Shown here: positions 7,463 to 16,130 of the stretch, piece after piece
Numbering within the stretch: the first letter of the stretch is position 1
How the letters are laid out: each line of letters starts with the position of its first letter
Assembly (NCBI RefSeq): GCF_029889845.1
Contig: NZ_JARANV010000024.1
Span: 1 to 63,202, forward strand
Reading direction: 5' to 3'
DNA length: 63,202 bases
Source: Halomonas sp. 25-S5
GTDB taxonomy: Bacteria > Pseudomonadota > Gammaproteobacteria > Pseudomonadales > Halomonadaceae
Made by a program: the position numbers and the translations under genes
Notes under the pieces: generated by a model
What the model saw: only the letters and a program-made list of their open reading frames with translations
The model's database searches: none
What the model was told of the DNA's origin: nothing

Positions 7463-8272
7463 ATGTCTGAATCTGCGTCCTCTCTTTCACCGGCTGGTGA
7501 TCGTCACTTCGATGGCCTGGCCGACAAGTTCGCCGCGAGCCTCTATGGCGGGGCCCGCGGCGAGCTGCGTCTGGCACTGCTCGACCGCCTGCTGCCCGAA
7601 ATGCTCGACTTACACGGCCAACCACTGCTCGACGTGGGGGGCGGCCTGGGTCAGCAGGCCGAGTGGTTTGCCGTGCGTGGCCACGCCGTGACCCTGGCCG
7701 AGCCCTCCGGGGAGATGCTGGCCCGGGCTAGGGAATCGCTGGCGGGGCATGAGGTGACCCTGCTGCAGGCCCCGCTCCAGGCACTGCCCGAGCTGGCGCC
7801 CGGCCCCTGGCCGCTGATCGCCTGCCATGCCGTGCTGGAGTGGCTCGCGGACCCGCGCCGGGCCCTGGCCATCCTGGCCAATCTGCTGGCGCCCGGTGGT
7901 CAGCTCTCGCTGATGGTGTTCAACCGCGATGCCCTCAGGCTCTCCAACGTGGTCAAGGGCAACCTCGAGAAGGCCCTGGCCGACCGGCTCGAGGGCAAGG
8001 GGCTGCGCAAGCGGTTGACGCCGATCTCGCCGCTGACCCATGGCCAGGTCGAGGCCTGGAGCACCGAGAATAGGCTCACGATCCGCGAGGTGGCGGGCAT
8101 CCGAGTCTTTGCCGACTACCTGCGGGAACCGCCGGAGAACGAGAGCGACCGCGAGCAACTGCTGGCGCTGGAGCAACGCTACTGCCGCGTCGACCCTCAC
8201 TGGCGGCTGGGCCGCTACCTGCTCTATACCCTGGAGCGCCCCATACACTCCTCCGAGGAGGCCACCGCATGA
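7463..8272 (+). CDS. cmoM: tRNA 5-carboxymethoxyuridine methyltransferase CmoM
   Basis: 269 residues. CmoM methylates cmo5U34 of some tRNAs to the methyl ester mcmo5U using SAM. The SAM-binding motif LLDVGGGLG is at about 55-63. The family hallmarks SNVVKGN, a GLRKRLTPISPL segment and RVFADYL follow. It starts at ATG 7463; a GTG three codons earlier is possible. The stop overlaps the rsmC start (ATGA at 8269-8272). CmoA and CmoB, which make the substrate, are encoded at 16-18 kb. Confidence 0.9.
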   Translation: MSESASSLSPAGDRHFDGLADKFAASLYGGARGELRLALLDRLLPEMLDLHGQPLLDVGGGLGQQAEWFAVRGHAVTLAEPSGEMLARARESLAGHEVTLLQAPLQALPELAPGPWPLIACHAVLEWLADPRRALAILANLLAPGGQLSLMVFNRDALRLSNVVKGNLEKALADRLEGKGLRKRLTPISPLTHGQVEAWSTENRLTIREVAGIRVFADYLREPPENESDREQLLALEQRYCRVDPHWRLGRYLLYTLERPIHSSEEATA

Positions 8273-9306
8273 GTGCCGAGACGCCCGTCTGCCAGCTGCT
8301 GGCGCGACAGAACGCCGACTACCGCGGCTGGCTGTGGGTGGCGCCGCCCCGGGACACCTGGCTGGAGGCCGGGGAGGGCAGCCTGCTCTCTGCCGATCAG
8401 GGCCTTCTCGCGGCCTGGCGGGACCATGGACTTCCAGCGCACTCACCCTTCGAGGGCGTCGAGTTGGCCCCGCCCGGGGCCGTGTTGTTTTGGCCCAAGA
8501 GTCATGCCCTGGGCGAATGGTGGCTGCTGTGGCTCTGTGCTCACCTGCCGCCGGGCACCCCGCTGCAGTTGGTGGGCGAGAATCAGGGCGGCATCAAGCG
8601 GGTGCTCAAGGCGCTCGCCGCCCTGGGGCTCGGCTGTCGCAAGCGGGACAGCGCCCGCCGCTGCGGCCTCTACGCCACCCGGCTGGATCGGGTGGGCATC
8701 GACCCGGACGAGGCCTGGACCGCCTTCGAGGCTAATCTGGGGAACGAGACGCTGCGTCTGGTCAGCCATCCGGGCGTGTTCGGCCATGGCAAGCTGGATG
8801 ACGGCACCCGGCTGCTGCTGGAGCAGCTCCCGAGACACTTGACGGAAGGGCGCTCGGCGCTCGGCGAGGTGCTCGGCGATGTTTTAGATATGGGCTGCGG
8901 CGACGGCATCCTGGCCGCCTGGCTGGCCCGGCGCGGGGCGCGGGTCACGGCAGTGGACGTCACTCACTTCGCGGTGGAGGCGACCCGGCGCACCTTGGCA
9001 GCAAATGGCCTCGAGGGCGAGGTCGTGGCGAGCGATGTCTATTCGGCGCTGGGGGGGCATCGCTTCGACGCCATCGTCAGCAATCCGCCCTTTCACCAGG
9101 AGCGGGCGATCGACTATGGCCCGGCGGGGCGGCTGATCCTCGAGGCTCCGGATCATCTGCGACCCGGCGGCCAACTGCTGCTGGTGGCCAATGCCTTCCT
9201 GCCTTACCCGGATCTGCTCGAGCGCGCCTTCGGCGGGTTCGAGATCCTCGCTGATGACCGACGCTTCCGGGTCTATCGGGCGGTCAAGGTTCGATCGACG
9301 GCCTGA
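8269..9306 (+). CDS. rsmC: 16S rRNA (guanine1207-N2)-methyltransferase RsmC
   Basis: 345 residues, the family's normal size. It methylates G1207 of 16S rRNA in the 30S subunit. The N-terminal half is the degenerate pseudo-methyltransferase domain. The C-terminal half carries motif I VLDMGCGDG (about 205-213) and the amino-methylase motif SNPPFH (about 271-276). Overlaps cmoM by 4 nt, so the two are co-translated. Confidence 0.93.
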   Translation: MSAETPVCQLLARQNADYRGWLWVAPPRDTWLEAGEGSLLSADQGLLAAWRDHGLPAHSPFEGVELAPPGAVLFWPKSHALGEWWLLWLCAHLPPGTPLQLVGENQGGIKRVLKALAALGLGCRKRDSARRCGLYATRLDRVGIDPDEAWTAFEANLGNETLRLVSHPGVFGHGKLDDGTRLLLEQLPRHLTEGRSALGEVLGDVLDMGCGDGILAAWLARRGARVTAVDVTHFAVEATRRTLAANGLEGEVVASDVYSALGGHRFDAIVSNPPFHQERAIDYGPAGRLILEAPDHLRPGGQLLLVANAFLPYPDLLERAFGGFEILADDRRFRVYRAVKVRSTA

Positions 9307-9846
9307 TCAGGCCTGCGGGTCGCGATAGGTGATCTCGGTGATCACGTAGGTAGTCTCGCCGCCCGGGGCGGCCACCGTCACCTCGTCGTCCAGCGCCCGG
9401 CCGAGCAGCGCCTTCGCCAGCGGGGCGTCGACGCTGATCCAGCGCTTCGTGGTGTCGGTCTCGTCGTGGCCGACCAGGCGGATGCGCATCTGCTCGCCTT
9501 CCTCGTCCTCCAGGGTGACGAAGGCGCCGAAGAAGACCTTGCCGGTATCCGCCGGCAGGCGGTCCACCACGGTGAGCTCGTCGAGGCGCTTGGTCAGGTA
9601 GCGGATGCGCGCGATGACCCGGTTGAGCTCCTTCTTGTTGTAGGTGTAGTCGGCGTTCTCGCTGCGGTCGCCCAGCGCTGCCGCCTCGCCGACCTTGGTC
9701 GAGAGGGCGGGGCGCTTGACCCGTGACAGATGGTCGAGGATGCCGCGCAGCCGCTCGGCGCCCTCGGCGGTGATCAGGTTGCTCTTGGGTTCCTGGCGCG
9801 GGTCCTTGGCGGGGTCCCGCCAGCGCGTCATGTTGCGGCCTTTCAT
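9307..9846 (-). CDS. greB: Transcription elongation factor GreB
   Basis: 179 residues. GreB enters the RNA polymerase secondary channel and stimulates cleavage of backtracked RNA. The coiled-coil region includes the tip with acidic residues in LGDRSENADYTYNKKELNRV; the FKBP-like C-terminal domain follows. The start at 9846 (MKGRNMTRWRDP) is chosen for GAGGA 6 nt upstream; the longer open frame has none. About 20 residues longer at the N-terminus than the E. coli protein. Convergent with rsmC, almost abutting. Confidence 0.93.
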   Translation of the reverse strand: MKGRNMTRWRDPAKDPRQEPKSNLITAEGAERLRGILDHLSRVKRPALSTKVGEAAALGDRSENADYTYNKKELNRVIARIRYLTKRLDELTVVDRLPADTGKVFFGAFVTLEDEEGEQMRIRLVGHDETDTTKRWISVDAPLAKALLGRALDDEVTVAAPGGETTYVITEITYRDPQA

Positions 9847-10004
9847 GGCGTTCCTCGCAGTCTCGTGTCTGGCGGCGAACATACGCCACGCGAGCGGTGC
9901 GGCCAAGGGGTTCGCAGCCGGGCCCGCGGGATTAAGCTCGCCCGCGGTTGGCATTCCCGCTCTCGGTCACGATAATGAAGCCTTTGCGCGACCCGGAGAC
10001 CGGC

Positions 10005-10655
10005 ATGAGCGAGACCCGCCCGCCCGCAGACGATCAGGACCTGACCCTCGCGGTGCCCTTCACGGCCGCCGATGTCGACATGGCCGAGCGTCGCTGCCTG
10101 CACCAGGGCTTCTTTCGGCTGGAGGAGCTCCACCTGCGCCATCGCCTCTTCGAGGGCGGCTGGAGCGGCAGGGTGGTGCGCGAGGTGCATCACCGTCACG
10201 ATGCCGTGGGTGTGCTGCTCTACGACGTGGAACGCGACACCGTGGTGCTGGTCGAGCAGTTCCGTGCCGGTGCCCTCGACGACCCCGACTCTCCCTGGAA
10301 GGTGGAGGTGGTGGCGGGGCTGGTCGAGCGCGGCGAGAGTGTCGCCGAGGTGGCGCGCCGCGAGACCATGGAGGAGGCCGGCTGCGCGGTGGGCGAGCTG
10401 ATCGAGCTGCACACCTACTACCCCAGCCCCGGCGCCTGCGACGAGCGGGTCACCCTGTTCTGTGGCCTGGTCGACAGCCGCGGCCTCGGCGGCGTGCACG
10501 GGCTCGACGAGGAGCACGAGGACATCCGCGTGCACGTGCTGCCGTTTACCCGGGCCTGGGAACTCCTGCAGGCCGGTCGACTCGACAATGCCATGTGCCT
10601 GATCGCCTTCCACTGGCTGGCCGGTGAACGCGCATCGTTGCGAGCAAGGAGGTAG
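10005..10655 (+). CDS. nudF: ADP-ribose pyrophosphatase (Nudix), NudF
   Basis: 216 residues. It hydrolyses ADP-ribose to AMP and ribose 5-phosphate. The full Nudix box runs from GLVERGESVA (about 105) to RRETMEEAGC (about 127). The start at 10005 has GGAG 7 nt upstream; a start at 9975 is less likely. First gene of a nudF-yqiB-cpdA set whose order is the same in E. coli. Confidence 0.92.
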   Translation: MSETRPPADDQDLTLAVPFTAADVDMAERRCLHQGFFRLEELHLRHRLFEGGWSGRVVREVHHRHDAVGVLLYDVERDTVVLVEQFRAGALDDPDSPWKVEVVAGLVERGESVAEVARRETMEEAGCAVGELIELHTYYPSPGACDERVTLFCGLVDSRGLGGVHGLDEEHEDIRVHVLPFTRAWELLQAGRLDNAMCLIAFHWLAGERASLRARR

Positions 10656-10656
10656 C

Positions 10657-11103
10657 GTGCCGAGAAACGCCTATGTCACCGACCTGAAGACCCTGCAGGG
10701 GGAGTGCACTGCCAACTTCATTCGGCTGACCCGGCTGCTGGGCGACCTGGAGGTCGGCGAGACCCGCGAGGTCGAGCTGCACAACCATGGCCGTCGCCTA
10801 GGGGCCCTGTGCCTCAAGCTCCAGGAGCGAGCGCCCTATACCAGTATCGTGCGCGTCTCCCAGCGCGGGGTGCTCGATACGATGATCGACACCCCGCGCA
10901 TGCGCGTGCATCTCTACCACGACGTGCGCATGGCCGAGGTCACCGACTTCCAGCGCCAGCGCCACTTCGACGGACGCTACCGCTATCCCAACTCGCGCAT
11001 GCACCAGCCCGACGAGAAACTGCAGCTCAACCGCTTCCTCGGCGAGTGGCTGGACCATGGCCTGGCCCATGGCCACTCCCTGGACCTGCCCCAATTGCCC
11101 TGA
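10657..11103 (+). CDS. yqiB: DUF1249 family protein YqiB
   Basis: 148 residues with a GTG start at 10657. A perfect AAGGAGGT (10646-10653) sits in the last codons of nudF and sets this start. The sequence shows the family pattern MRVHLYHDVRMAEV, then YRYPNSRMHQPDEKLQLNRF and a Trp-Leu C-terminus. Function is not established; the constant linkage with nudF and cpdA is the main clue. Confidence 0.9.
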   Translation: MPRNAYVTDLKTLQGECTANFIRLTRLLGDLEVGETREVELHNHGRRLGALCLKLQERAPYTSIVRVSQRGVLDTMIDTPRMRVHLYHDVRMAEVTDFQRQRHFDGRYRYPNSRMHQPDEKLQLNRFLGEWLDHGLAHGHSLDLPQLP

Positions 11104-11141
11104 CTAAAAAAAGCTGCCCTGACCAAAAAACTGCCCTGATG
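11094..11141 (+). repeat. Triplicated TGCCCTGAnnAAAAAA unit between yqiB and cpdA
   Basis: Three successive imperfect copies of TGCCCTGA followed by A-rich sequence span the yqiB stop and the cpdA start. The third copy provides the cpdA ATG (CTGATGAAG). Looks like local slippage that duplicated a stop/start junction. Confidence 0.65.
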
Positions 11142-11891
11142 AAGAACGCCGCACCGATCCGACTGGTCCAGATTACCGACTGTCACCTGCAGGCCGACCC
11201 CGCGGCCCGTGCCCGGGCGGGCTTCCCGCTGCGCCAGCTGGAGGCCGTGATCGCGGCGGTGAACCGCGAGCGGCCAACGCTGGTGCTGGTCACCGGCGAT
11301 GTCAGCGATGACGAGACGGCGGCCTCCTACCGGCTGGCGGAGCAGGCGCTGTCACGGCTCGATGCGCCCTGGTTCTGGCTGCCCGGCAACCACGATCGGC
11401 CGGCGCTGATGGCCGAGCGTCGCGAGTTGCCCGATGCGCTGGACCTGGGCAACTGGCGGGCACTGCTGCTAAATACCCGCGTCAGCGGCCGGGCCGGCGG
11501 CGAGCTGGGCGAGGCGGCCCTGGCGACCCTGGCCGAGCGTCTCGCCGCCGACGACCGGCCGACCCTGCTGGTGATGCATCATCCACCGCTGCCTGTCGGC
11601 TCGGCCTGGCTCGACGAGATCGGCCTGGCCGATGGCGAGGCCTTCTGGCGGGTCGTCGCCCCCCATCGCCAGGTGCGGGCGGTGTTGTTCGGCCATGTCC
11701 ACCAGGCCTTCCATGGCGTGCATGCCCTGGCCGACGGCGAGGTGCCGGCCTACGGTTGCCCCGCCACGTCCGACCAGTTCCTGCCCGGTTCCTCGAGCTT
11801 CGCCCTCGACGAGGCCTCGCGTCCGGGCTATCGCCTCATCGAGTTACGGGATGGCGAGCTGGAGACCTGGGTGGAGCGCGTCGAGGCGTGA
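11139..11891 (+). CDS. cpdA: 3',5'-cyclic-AMP phosphodiesterase CpdA
   Basis: 250 residues. A calcineurin-type metallophosphoesterase that hydrolyses cAMP. The metal ligands are all visible: ITDCHL, TGDVSDD, PGNHDR, MHHPP and FGHVHQ. The ATG at 11139 has no strong ribosome site and lies in the triplicated junction repeat, so expression may depend on coupling with yqiB. Confidence 0.92.
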   Translation: MKNAAPIRLVQITDCHLQADPAARARAGFPLRQLEAVIAAVNRERPTLVLVTGDVSDDETAASYRLAEQALSRLDAPWFWLPGNHDRPALMAERRELPDALDLGNWRALLLNTRVSGRAGGELGEAALATLAERLAADDRPTLLVMHHPPLPVGSAWLDEIGLADGEAFWRVVAPHRQVRAVLFGHVHQAFHGVHALADGEVPAYGCPATSDQFLPGSSSFALDEASRPGYRLIELRDGELETWVERVEA

Positions 11892-11906
11892 GGGGCAAAT
11901 AGCCAT

Positions 11907-11942
11907 AGTGGCTATAAAAAGATAAGTGGCTATAAAAAGATA
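11907..11942 (+). promoter_or_regulatory. 18-bp tandem repeat in the cysDN upstream region
   Basis: Two exact copies of AGTGGCTATAAAAAGATA (11907-11924, 11925-11942), followed by an AT-rich stretch with TTATTAATTC and TTATTATTGG, lie 90 bp before cysD. CysB-controlled promoters have AT-rich activator sites in this position, so these may be CysB sites. This is inference from location and composition. Confidence 0.4.
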
Positions 11943-12031
11943 GTTATTAATTCTTTTGGGTTATTATTGGCCCAGCGTTACCCTGTCTCGCATGATCTCA
12001 ACCGCCCAACGTCATGCGAGGTAGCCGGGCC

Positions 12032-12994
12032 ATGAGCAGTCTTCACGCACCGTCACGCGAGAGCGCCGTCGAGGCCGGCTTGGCCCCGTCGCCCGAGCGT
12101 CAGACTCATCTCCAGCAGCTCGAGGCCGAGTCGATCCACATCATCCGCGAGGTGGTGGCGGAGTTCGCCAACCCGGTGATGCTCTACTCCGTCGGCAAGG
12201 ACTCCTCGGTGATGCTGCACCTGGCGCGCAAGGCCTTCTATCCCGGGCCGCCGCCCTTCCCGCTGATGCACGTCAACACCACCTGGAAGTTCCGCGAGAT
12301 GATCGAGTTCCGCGATCGCATGGCCGCGGAATCCGGCATGGAGCTGATCGAGCACATCAACGAGGAGGGGCGCGCCGCCGGCATCAACCCCTTCGACCAT
12401 GGCTCGAGCGGCTATACCGACGTGATGAAGACCGCCGCCCTGAAGCAGGCGCTGGACAAGTACGGTTTCGATGCCGCCTTCGGCGGCGCGCGCCGCGACG
12501 AGGAGGCCAGCCGCGCCAAGGAGCGGGTGTTCTCCTTCCGCGACCGGCACCACCGCTGGGATCCCAAGAACCAGCGCCCGGAGCTGTGGAACCTCTACAA
12601 CGCCCGGGTCAACAAGGGCGAGTCGATCCGTGCCTTCCCGCTCTCCAACTGGACCGAGCTGGACATCTGGCAGTACATCCACCTCGAGGGCATTCCCATC
12701 GTGCCGCTCTATTACGCCGCGCCGCGTCCGGTGGTGGAGCGTGACGGCATGCTGATCATGGTCGATGACGAACGCATGCCGCTGGCCGAGGGCGAGGTGC
12801 CCGAGGAGAAGTGGGTGCGCTTCCGCACCCTGGGCTGCTACCCGCTGACCGGCGCCGTGGAGTCTCGGGCGGACACCCTGCCCGAGATCATCCAGGAGAT
12901 GCTGCTGACCCGCACCAGCGAGCGCAGCGGCCGCGCCATCGATCACGACCAGGCGGGCTCCATGGAGAAGAAGAAGCGCGAGGGGTACTTCTAA
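12032..12994 (+). CDS. cysD: Sulfate adenylyltransferase subunit 2, CysD
   Basis: 320 residues. With CysN it makes adenosine 5'-phosphosulfate from ATP and sulfate, the first step of assimilation. The PP-loop motif is [10 protein letters not shown] (about 50-59); the ending KKKREGYF is characteristic. The ATG at 12032 is preceded by GAGGT about 12 nt upstream; another ATG lies at 12014. The stop lies in a small palindrome (CTAATTCGC/GCGAATTAG, 12991-13013). Confidence 0.95.
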   Translation: MSSLHAPSRESAVEAGLAPSPERQTHLQQLEAESIHIIREVVAEFANPVMLYSVGKDSSVMLHLARKAFYPGPPPFPLMHVNTTWKFREMIEFRDRMAAESGMELIEHINEEGRAAGINPFDHGSSGYTDVMKTAALKQALDKYGFDAAFGGARRDEEASRAKERVFSFRDRHHRWDPKNQRPELWNLYNARVNKGESIRAFPLSNWTELDIWQYIHLEGIPIVPLYYAAPRPVVERDGMLIMVDDERMPLAEGEVPEEKWVRFRTLGCYPLTGAVESRADTLPEIIQEMLLTRTSERSGRAIDHDQAGSMEKKKREGYF

Positions 12995-13014
12995 TTCGCT
13001 TAAGGCGAATTAGA

Positions 13015-13190
13015 AAGCCGGAAGCTCTAAGCTTGAAGCTGTAAGACAACCCAAGAGGAACTCCTGGCGGGGTTCGGGAAGCTTCAGGCATGCAGGTCAC
13101 CGGCAAGGTTATCCAACGAAAGATATTCAGCGGTGAGTCAGGGAGCTCCGGGGTTCTTCCAGCTTCCGGCTTACAGCTTCCAGCTACAAG
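13015..13190. repeat. Heptad hairpin repeat, locus 1 (cysD-cysN)
   Basis: The 5' arm (13015-13043) is built of GCTCTAA, GCTTGAA and GCTGTAA units. The 3' arm (13157-13190) has AGCTTCC, GGCTTAC, AGCTTCC. The arms can pair across about 110 bp of unrelated sequence. The pair lies inside what is normally one operon. Confidence 0.8.
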
Positions 13191-13197
13191 GTGTGTT

Positions 13198-14622
13198 ATG
13201 GCACATGCATCGGATTTGATCGCAGACGATATCGAAAGCTATCTGCGTGAACACGAACAGAAGGACCTGCTGCGCTTCATCACCTGCGGCAGCGTCGACG
13301 ACGGCAAGTCGACCCTGATCGGGCGGCTGCTGCACGACTCCAAGATGATCTTCGACGACCAGCTGGCGGCGATCACCCAGGCCTCGAAGAAGAGCGGCAC
13401 CACCGGCGAGGCGGTGGACCTGGCGCTACTGGTCGATGGCCTGCAGTCCGAACGGGAGCAGGGCATCACCATCGACGTGGCCTACCGCTTCTTCTCCACC
13501 GACAAGCGCAAGTTCATCATCGCCGACACCCCGGGCCACGAGCAGTACACCCGCAACATGGCCACCGGGGCCTCCACGGCGAGCCTGGCGATCATCCTGA
13601 TCGATGCCCGCTACGGGGTGCAGACCCAGACCCGCCGGCACAGCTTTATCGCCGACCTGCTGGGCATCAAGCACCTGGTGGTGGCGGTCAACAAGATGGA
13701 CCTGGTGGGCTTCGACCAGGCGCGCTTCGACGAGATCGTCGCCGAGTATCGTGCCTTCGCCGAACAGCTGGCCGCGCCGGACATCCACTTCGTGCCGCTC
13801 TCGGCGCTCGAGGGCGACAACGTGGTCAACCGCAGCGAGCGCATGCCTTGGTATGCGGGCCCGCCGCTGCTGGAGCTGCTGGAGGGCATCGAGGTCAGTC
13901 GCGATCGCAACCTGACCGACCTGCGCCTGCCGGTGCAGGTCGTCAACCGGCCCGACCTGGACTTCCGGGGCTATGCCGGCACCCTCGAGGCGGGCATCCT
14001 GCGGCCGGGCCAGGCGATCAAGGTGTTGCCTTCCGGACGGACCTCGACCGTGGAGCGCATCGTCACCTTCGACGGCGACCTGGAGGCCGCCTGGCCGGGC
14101 CAGGCGATCACCGTGACCCTGGCGGACGAGATCGACGTCTCCCGGGGCGACTGGATCGTCGCCGCGGACGCCGAGGTGGCCATGGCCGATGCCTTCGAGG
14201 CCGACATCGTCTGGATGCACGACGAGGCGCTCGCGCCCGGGCGCCAGGTCGATATCCGCCTGGCCGGGCGCTCCGTGTCGGGGCAGGTCGGCGAGATCCT
14301 CCACCAGGTGGACGTCAACAGCCTGGCGCGCCACCCGGCCGAGCGCCTCGAGCTCAACGCCATCGCCCGCTGCCGGGTCGAGCTGACCGCCGAGGTGCCG
14401 CTGGATGACTACGGTACCAGCCCGGGCACCGGCAGCTTCATCGTCATCGACCGGCTCACCAACGTCACGGTGGGGGCGGGGATGATCCGCGGTGTCGCCC
14501 GTGCAGGTGGCCGGCCGACAGGCGAGGTGGACTGGGCCGGCTTCGAGCTGGAGCTCAACGCCCTGGTGCGCAAGTACTTCCCCCACTGGGAGGCGAAGGA
14601 TATTCGCGAGCTGTTGCGGTAA
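13198..14622 (+). CDS. cysN: Sulfate adenylyltransferase subunit 1 (GTPase), CysN
   Basis: 474 residues, the length of stand-alone CysN. GTP hydrolysis drives APS formation by CysD. G motifs: GSVDDGKST (about 31-39), DTPGHEQY (about 111), NKMD (about 165). There is no C-terminal APS kinase domain, so CysC must be encoded elsewhere. The ATG at 13198 has AAGGTG upstream. Separated from cysD by a 200-bp repeat-containing gap. Confidence 0.95.
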   Translation: MAHASDLIADDIESYLREHEQKDLLRFITCGSVDDGKSTLIGRLLHDSKMIFDDQLAAITQASKKSGTTGEAVDLALLVDGLQSEREQGITIDVAYRFFSTDKRKFIIADTPGHEQYTRNMATGASTASLAIILIDARYGVQTQTRRHSFIADLLGIKHLVVAVNKMDLVGFDQARFDEIVAEYRAFAEQLAAPDIHFVPLSALEGDNVVNRSERMPWYAGPPLLELLEGIEVSRDRNLTDLRLPVQVVNRPDLDFRGYAGTLEAGILRPGQAIKVLPSGRTSTVERIVTFDGDLEAAWPGQAITVTLADEIDVSRGDWIVAADAEVAMADAFEADIVWMHDEALAPGRQVDIRLAGRSVSGQVGEILHQVDVNSLARHPAERLELNAIARCRVELTAEVPLDDYGTSPGTGSFIVIDRLTNVTVGAGMIRGVARAGGRPTGEVDWAGFELELNALVRKYFPHWEAKDIRELLR

Positions 14623-14650
14623 TCCCTTGTGATTGCCTCGATATGGGGTT

Positions 14651-14745
14651 CCGGGGACAGGTCTTCGAGGGGGCGCTGTGAATACCTCCCTGTACGCTAC
14701 CGATGCCATCCATGGCATAAGACCCCCTCTACGACCTGTCCCCGG
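14651..14745. repeat. About 95-bp nested palindrome, family 2 copy 1
   Basis: Outer arms CCGGGGACAGGTC and GACCTGTCCCCGG (14651-14663/14733-14745) enclose GGCGCTGTGAA, CGCTACCGATGCCATC and an inner ATGCCAT-CC-ATGGCAT hairpin. Related copies lie at 31314-31418 and 42022-42133 (inverted). It lies just after cysN and may act as a terminator. Confidence 0.8.
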
Positions 14746-14831
14746 GTAAGCCCCGTCTACCTCGGTACCGAAAGAACCATGCTCTGGTAGGGTAGGTCCA
14801 ATGATCTGCCCCCTCCCCGGAGCCTGCCCCC

Positions 14832-15506
14832 ATGATCGTCCTGGCAATCGCCCTGCTGTTGGCCCTCTTCCTGCTGCCCAACCTCTGGGCGAAGTGGGTG
14901 CTGGCGCGCCACGCCCGTGGGCGAGAGGAGTATCCCGGGACCGGAGGCGAGTTGGCGGACCACCTGATCCGGCGCCTCGGGCTCGAGGGCGTCAGGGTGG
15001 AAATGACCGAGCAGGGCGACCACTACGACCCCGAGGCGCGCCGGGTGCGGCTCTCCCGGGAGCACTACGAGGGTCGCTCGCTCACCGCGGTGACGGTGGC
15101 GGCCCACGAGGTGGGCCACGCCATCCAGCACCAGCAGGGCTATGCGCCGCTGCTGGCCCGCTCGCGGCTGGTGGCGGTGGCGCAGAAGGCCGAGAAGATC
15201 GGCGCGTTGCTGATGATGGCCGCCCCCTTCCTTTTCGTGTTGACCCGCCTGCCGGGCGGCCTGGCCATCGTGGTGGCCGCCGCGGTGATCAGCTTCGGCA
15301 CCGCCGCCCTGGTGCACCTGGTGACCCTGCCGGTGGAGTTCGACGCCAGCTTCCAGCGCGCCCTGCCGCTGCTCAAGGAATACATCCCTGCCCATGACAT
15401 GGCCGGCGCCCGCCATGTGCTGACCGCCTGCGCCTTCACCTATGTGGCGGCGTCGCTTTCCAGCATCCTCAATCTGGGCCGCTGGCTGGTGATCCTGCGG
15501 CGTTGA
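14832..15506 (+). CDS. Membrane zinc metallopeptidase (YugP/Zn_peptidase_2 family)
   Basis: 224 residues. An N-terminal membrane segment (IVLAIALLLALFLLPNLWAK), then the zinc motif HEVGH (about 92-96) in VAAHEVGHAIQHQQGYAPL. Two hydrophobic segments follow (about 125-170) and another near the C-terminus. This is the organisation of YugP-type neutral zinc peptidases, whose substrates are not known. The stop overlaps the putative mazE promoter -35. Confidence 0.88.
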   Translation: MIVLAIALLLALFLLPNLWAKWVLARHARGREEYPGTGGELADHLIRRLGLEGVRVEMTEQGDHYDPEARRVRLSREHYEGRSLTAVTVAAHEVGHAIQHQQGYAPLLARSRLVAVAQKAEKIGALLMMAAPFLFVLTRLPGGLAIVVAAAVISFGTAALVHLVTLPVEFDASFQRALPLLKEYIPAHDMAGARHVLTACAFTYVAASLSSILNLGRWLVILRR

Positions 15507-15546
15507 CATCCTCGCAGGCTGGGAGTAACAACTAAGTTATTACTCC
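15503..15546 (+). promoter_or_regulatory. Putative mazEF promoter and palindromic operator
   Basis: A perfect TTGACA (15503-15508) is followed after 17 bp by TAACAA. An inverted repeat GGAGTAA/TTACTCC (15522-15528/15540-15546) overlaps the -10 position. MazE-type antitoxins repress their own operon at palindromes in this place. Confidence 0.45.
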
Positions 15547-15569
15547 TGCTGCGCTACTGGAGGCGTGAA

Positions 15570-15809
15570 ATGCGGACACATCTCAGAAAGATCGGGAATT
15601 CGAAAGGCGTGCTGATTCCGGCGGCTATGCTGGCTGAGTTGGGTATCCGTGATGAGGTTGACATTCATCTGGAGGGGCAGCGGCTGGTGGTGGAGCCCGT
15701 CAAGAAGCCACGCAGTCACTGGTTCGATGGTTATGACGCCAGTCGCGACGAGGCGGCCTGGGAGGACCTGGTCGAAGTCGAGGTGGATGAGGATGAGTGG
15801 CAGTGGTAG
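15570..15809 (+). CDS. mazE: MazE-like antitoxin (AbrB/SpoVT fold)
   Basis: 79 residues. The N-terminal swapped-hairpin DNA-binding domain (LRKIGNSKGVLIPAAML, then EVDIHLEGQRLVVEP) is typical of MazE/ChpR antitoxins. The acidic C-terminus (EDLVEVEVDEDEWQW) would wrap the toxin. GGAGG lies 8 nt before the ATG. Overlaps mazF. Confidence 0.9.
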   Translation: MRTHLRKIGNSKGVLIPAAMLAELGIRDEVDIHLEGQRLVVEPVKKPRSHWFDGYDASRDEAAWEDLVEVEVDEDEWQW

Positions 15810-16123
15810 GTCGCGATATCCGCCGCGGTGAGGTCTATTGGGTCAATCTCGATCCGACGGTGGGCACAGATATCCGCAAGACCCGCCCCGCGCTGGTCAT
15901 CTCACCCGACGATATGAACGCTGCTCTCCCCAGAATCATTGTGGCACCGGTCACCAGCAAGGGGCAGCCACTCGGCTGCCGACCCATCCTGAGCTTTCAG
16001 GGCAAGCCGGCACGAATACTGCTTGATCAGCTTCGCTCCATCGACAAGCGTCGGGTCCTGGGCAAGATGGGAGACATTCCGCCCTCAATCTGGCACGCCA
16101 CCCTGCTGGAGATGTTCCAATAG
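15797..16123 (+). CDS. mazF: MazF/PemK-like mRNA interferase toxin
   Basis: About 108 residues from a GTG at 15797 (a second GTG at 15803). Family motifs are intact: RRGEVYWVNLDPTVGTDIRK, TRPALVISPDDMN and ILLDQLRSIDKRRV, including the conserved Arg and Thr/Ser of the RNase site. Starts inside the end of mazE, so toxin translation depends on the antitoxin. The pair sits between a core peptidase gene and cmoB, as an island of one operon. Confidence 0.92.
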   Translation: MAVVGRDIRRGEVYWVNLDPTVGTDIRKTRPALVISPDDMNAALPRIIVAPVTSKGQPLGCRPILSFQGKPARILLDQLRSIDKRRVLGKMGDIPPSIWHATLLEMFQ

Positions 16124-16130
16124 CTGAGCC

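Noticed and set aside
13198..14622. CysN-CysC fusion
   Set aside because: The protein ends after the third beta-barrel domain at 474 residues; no APS kinase P-loop follows.
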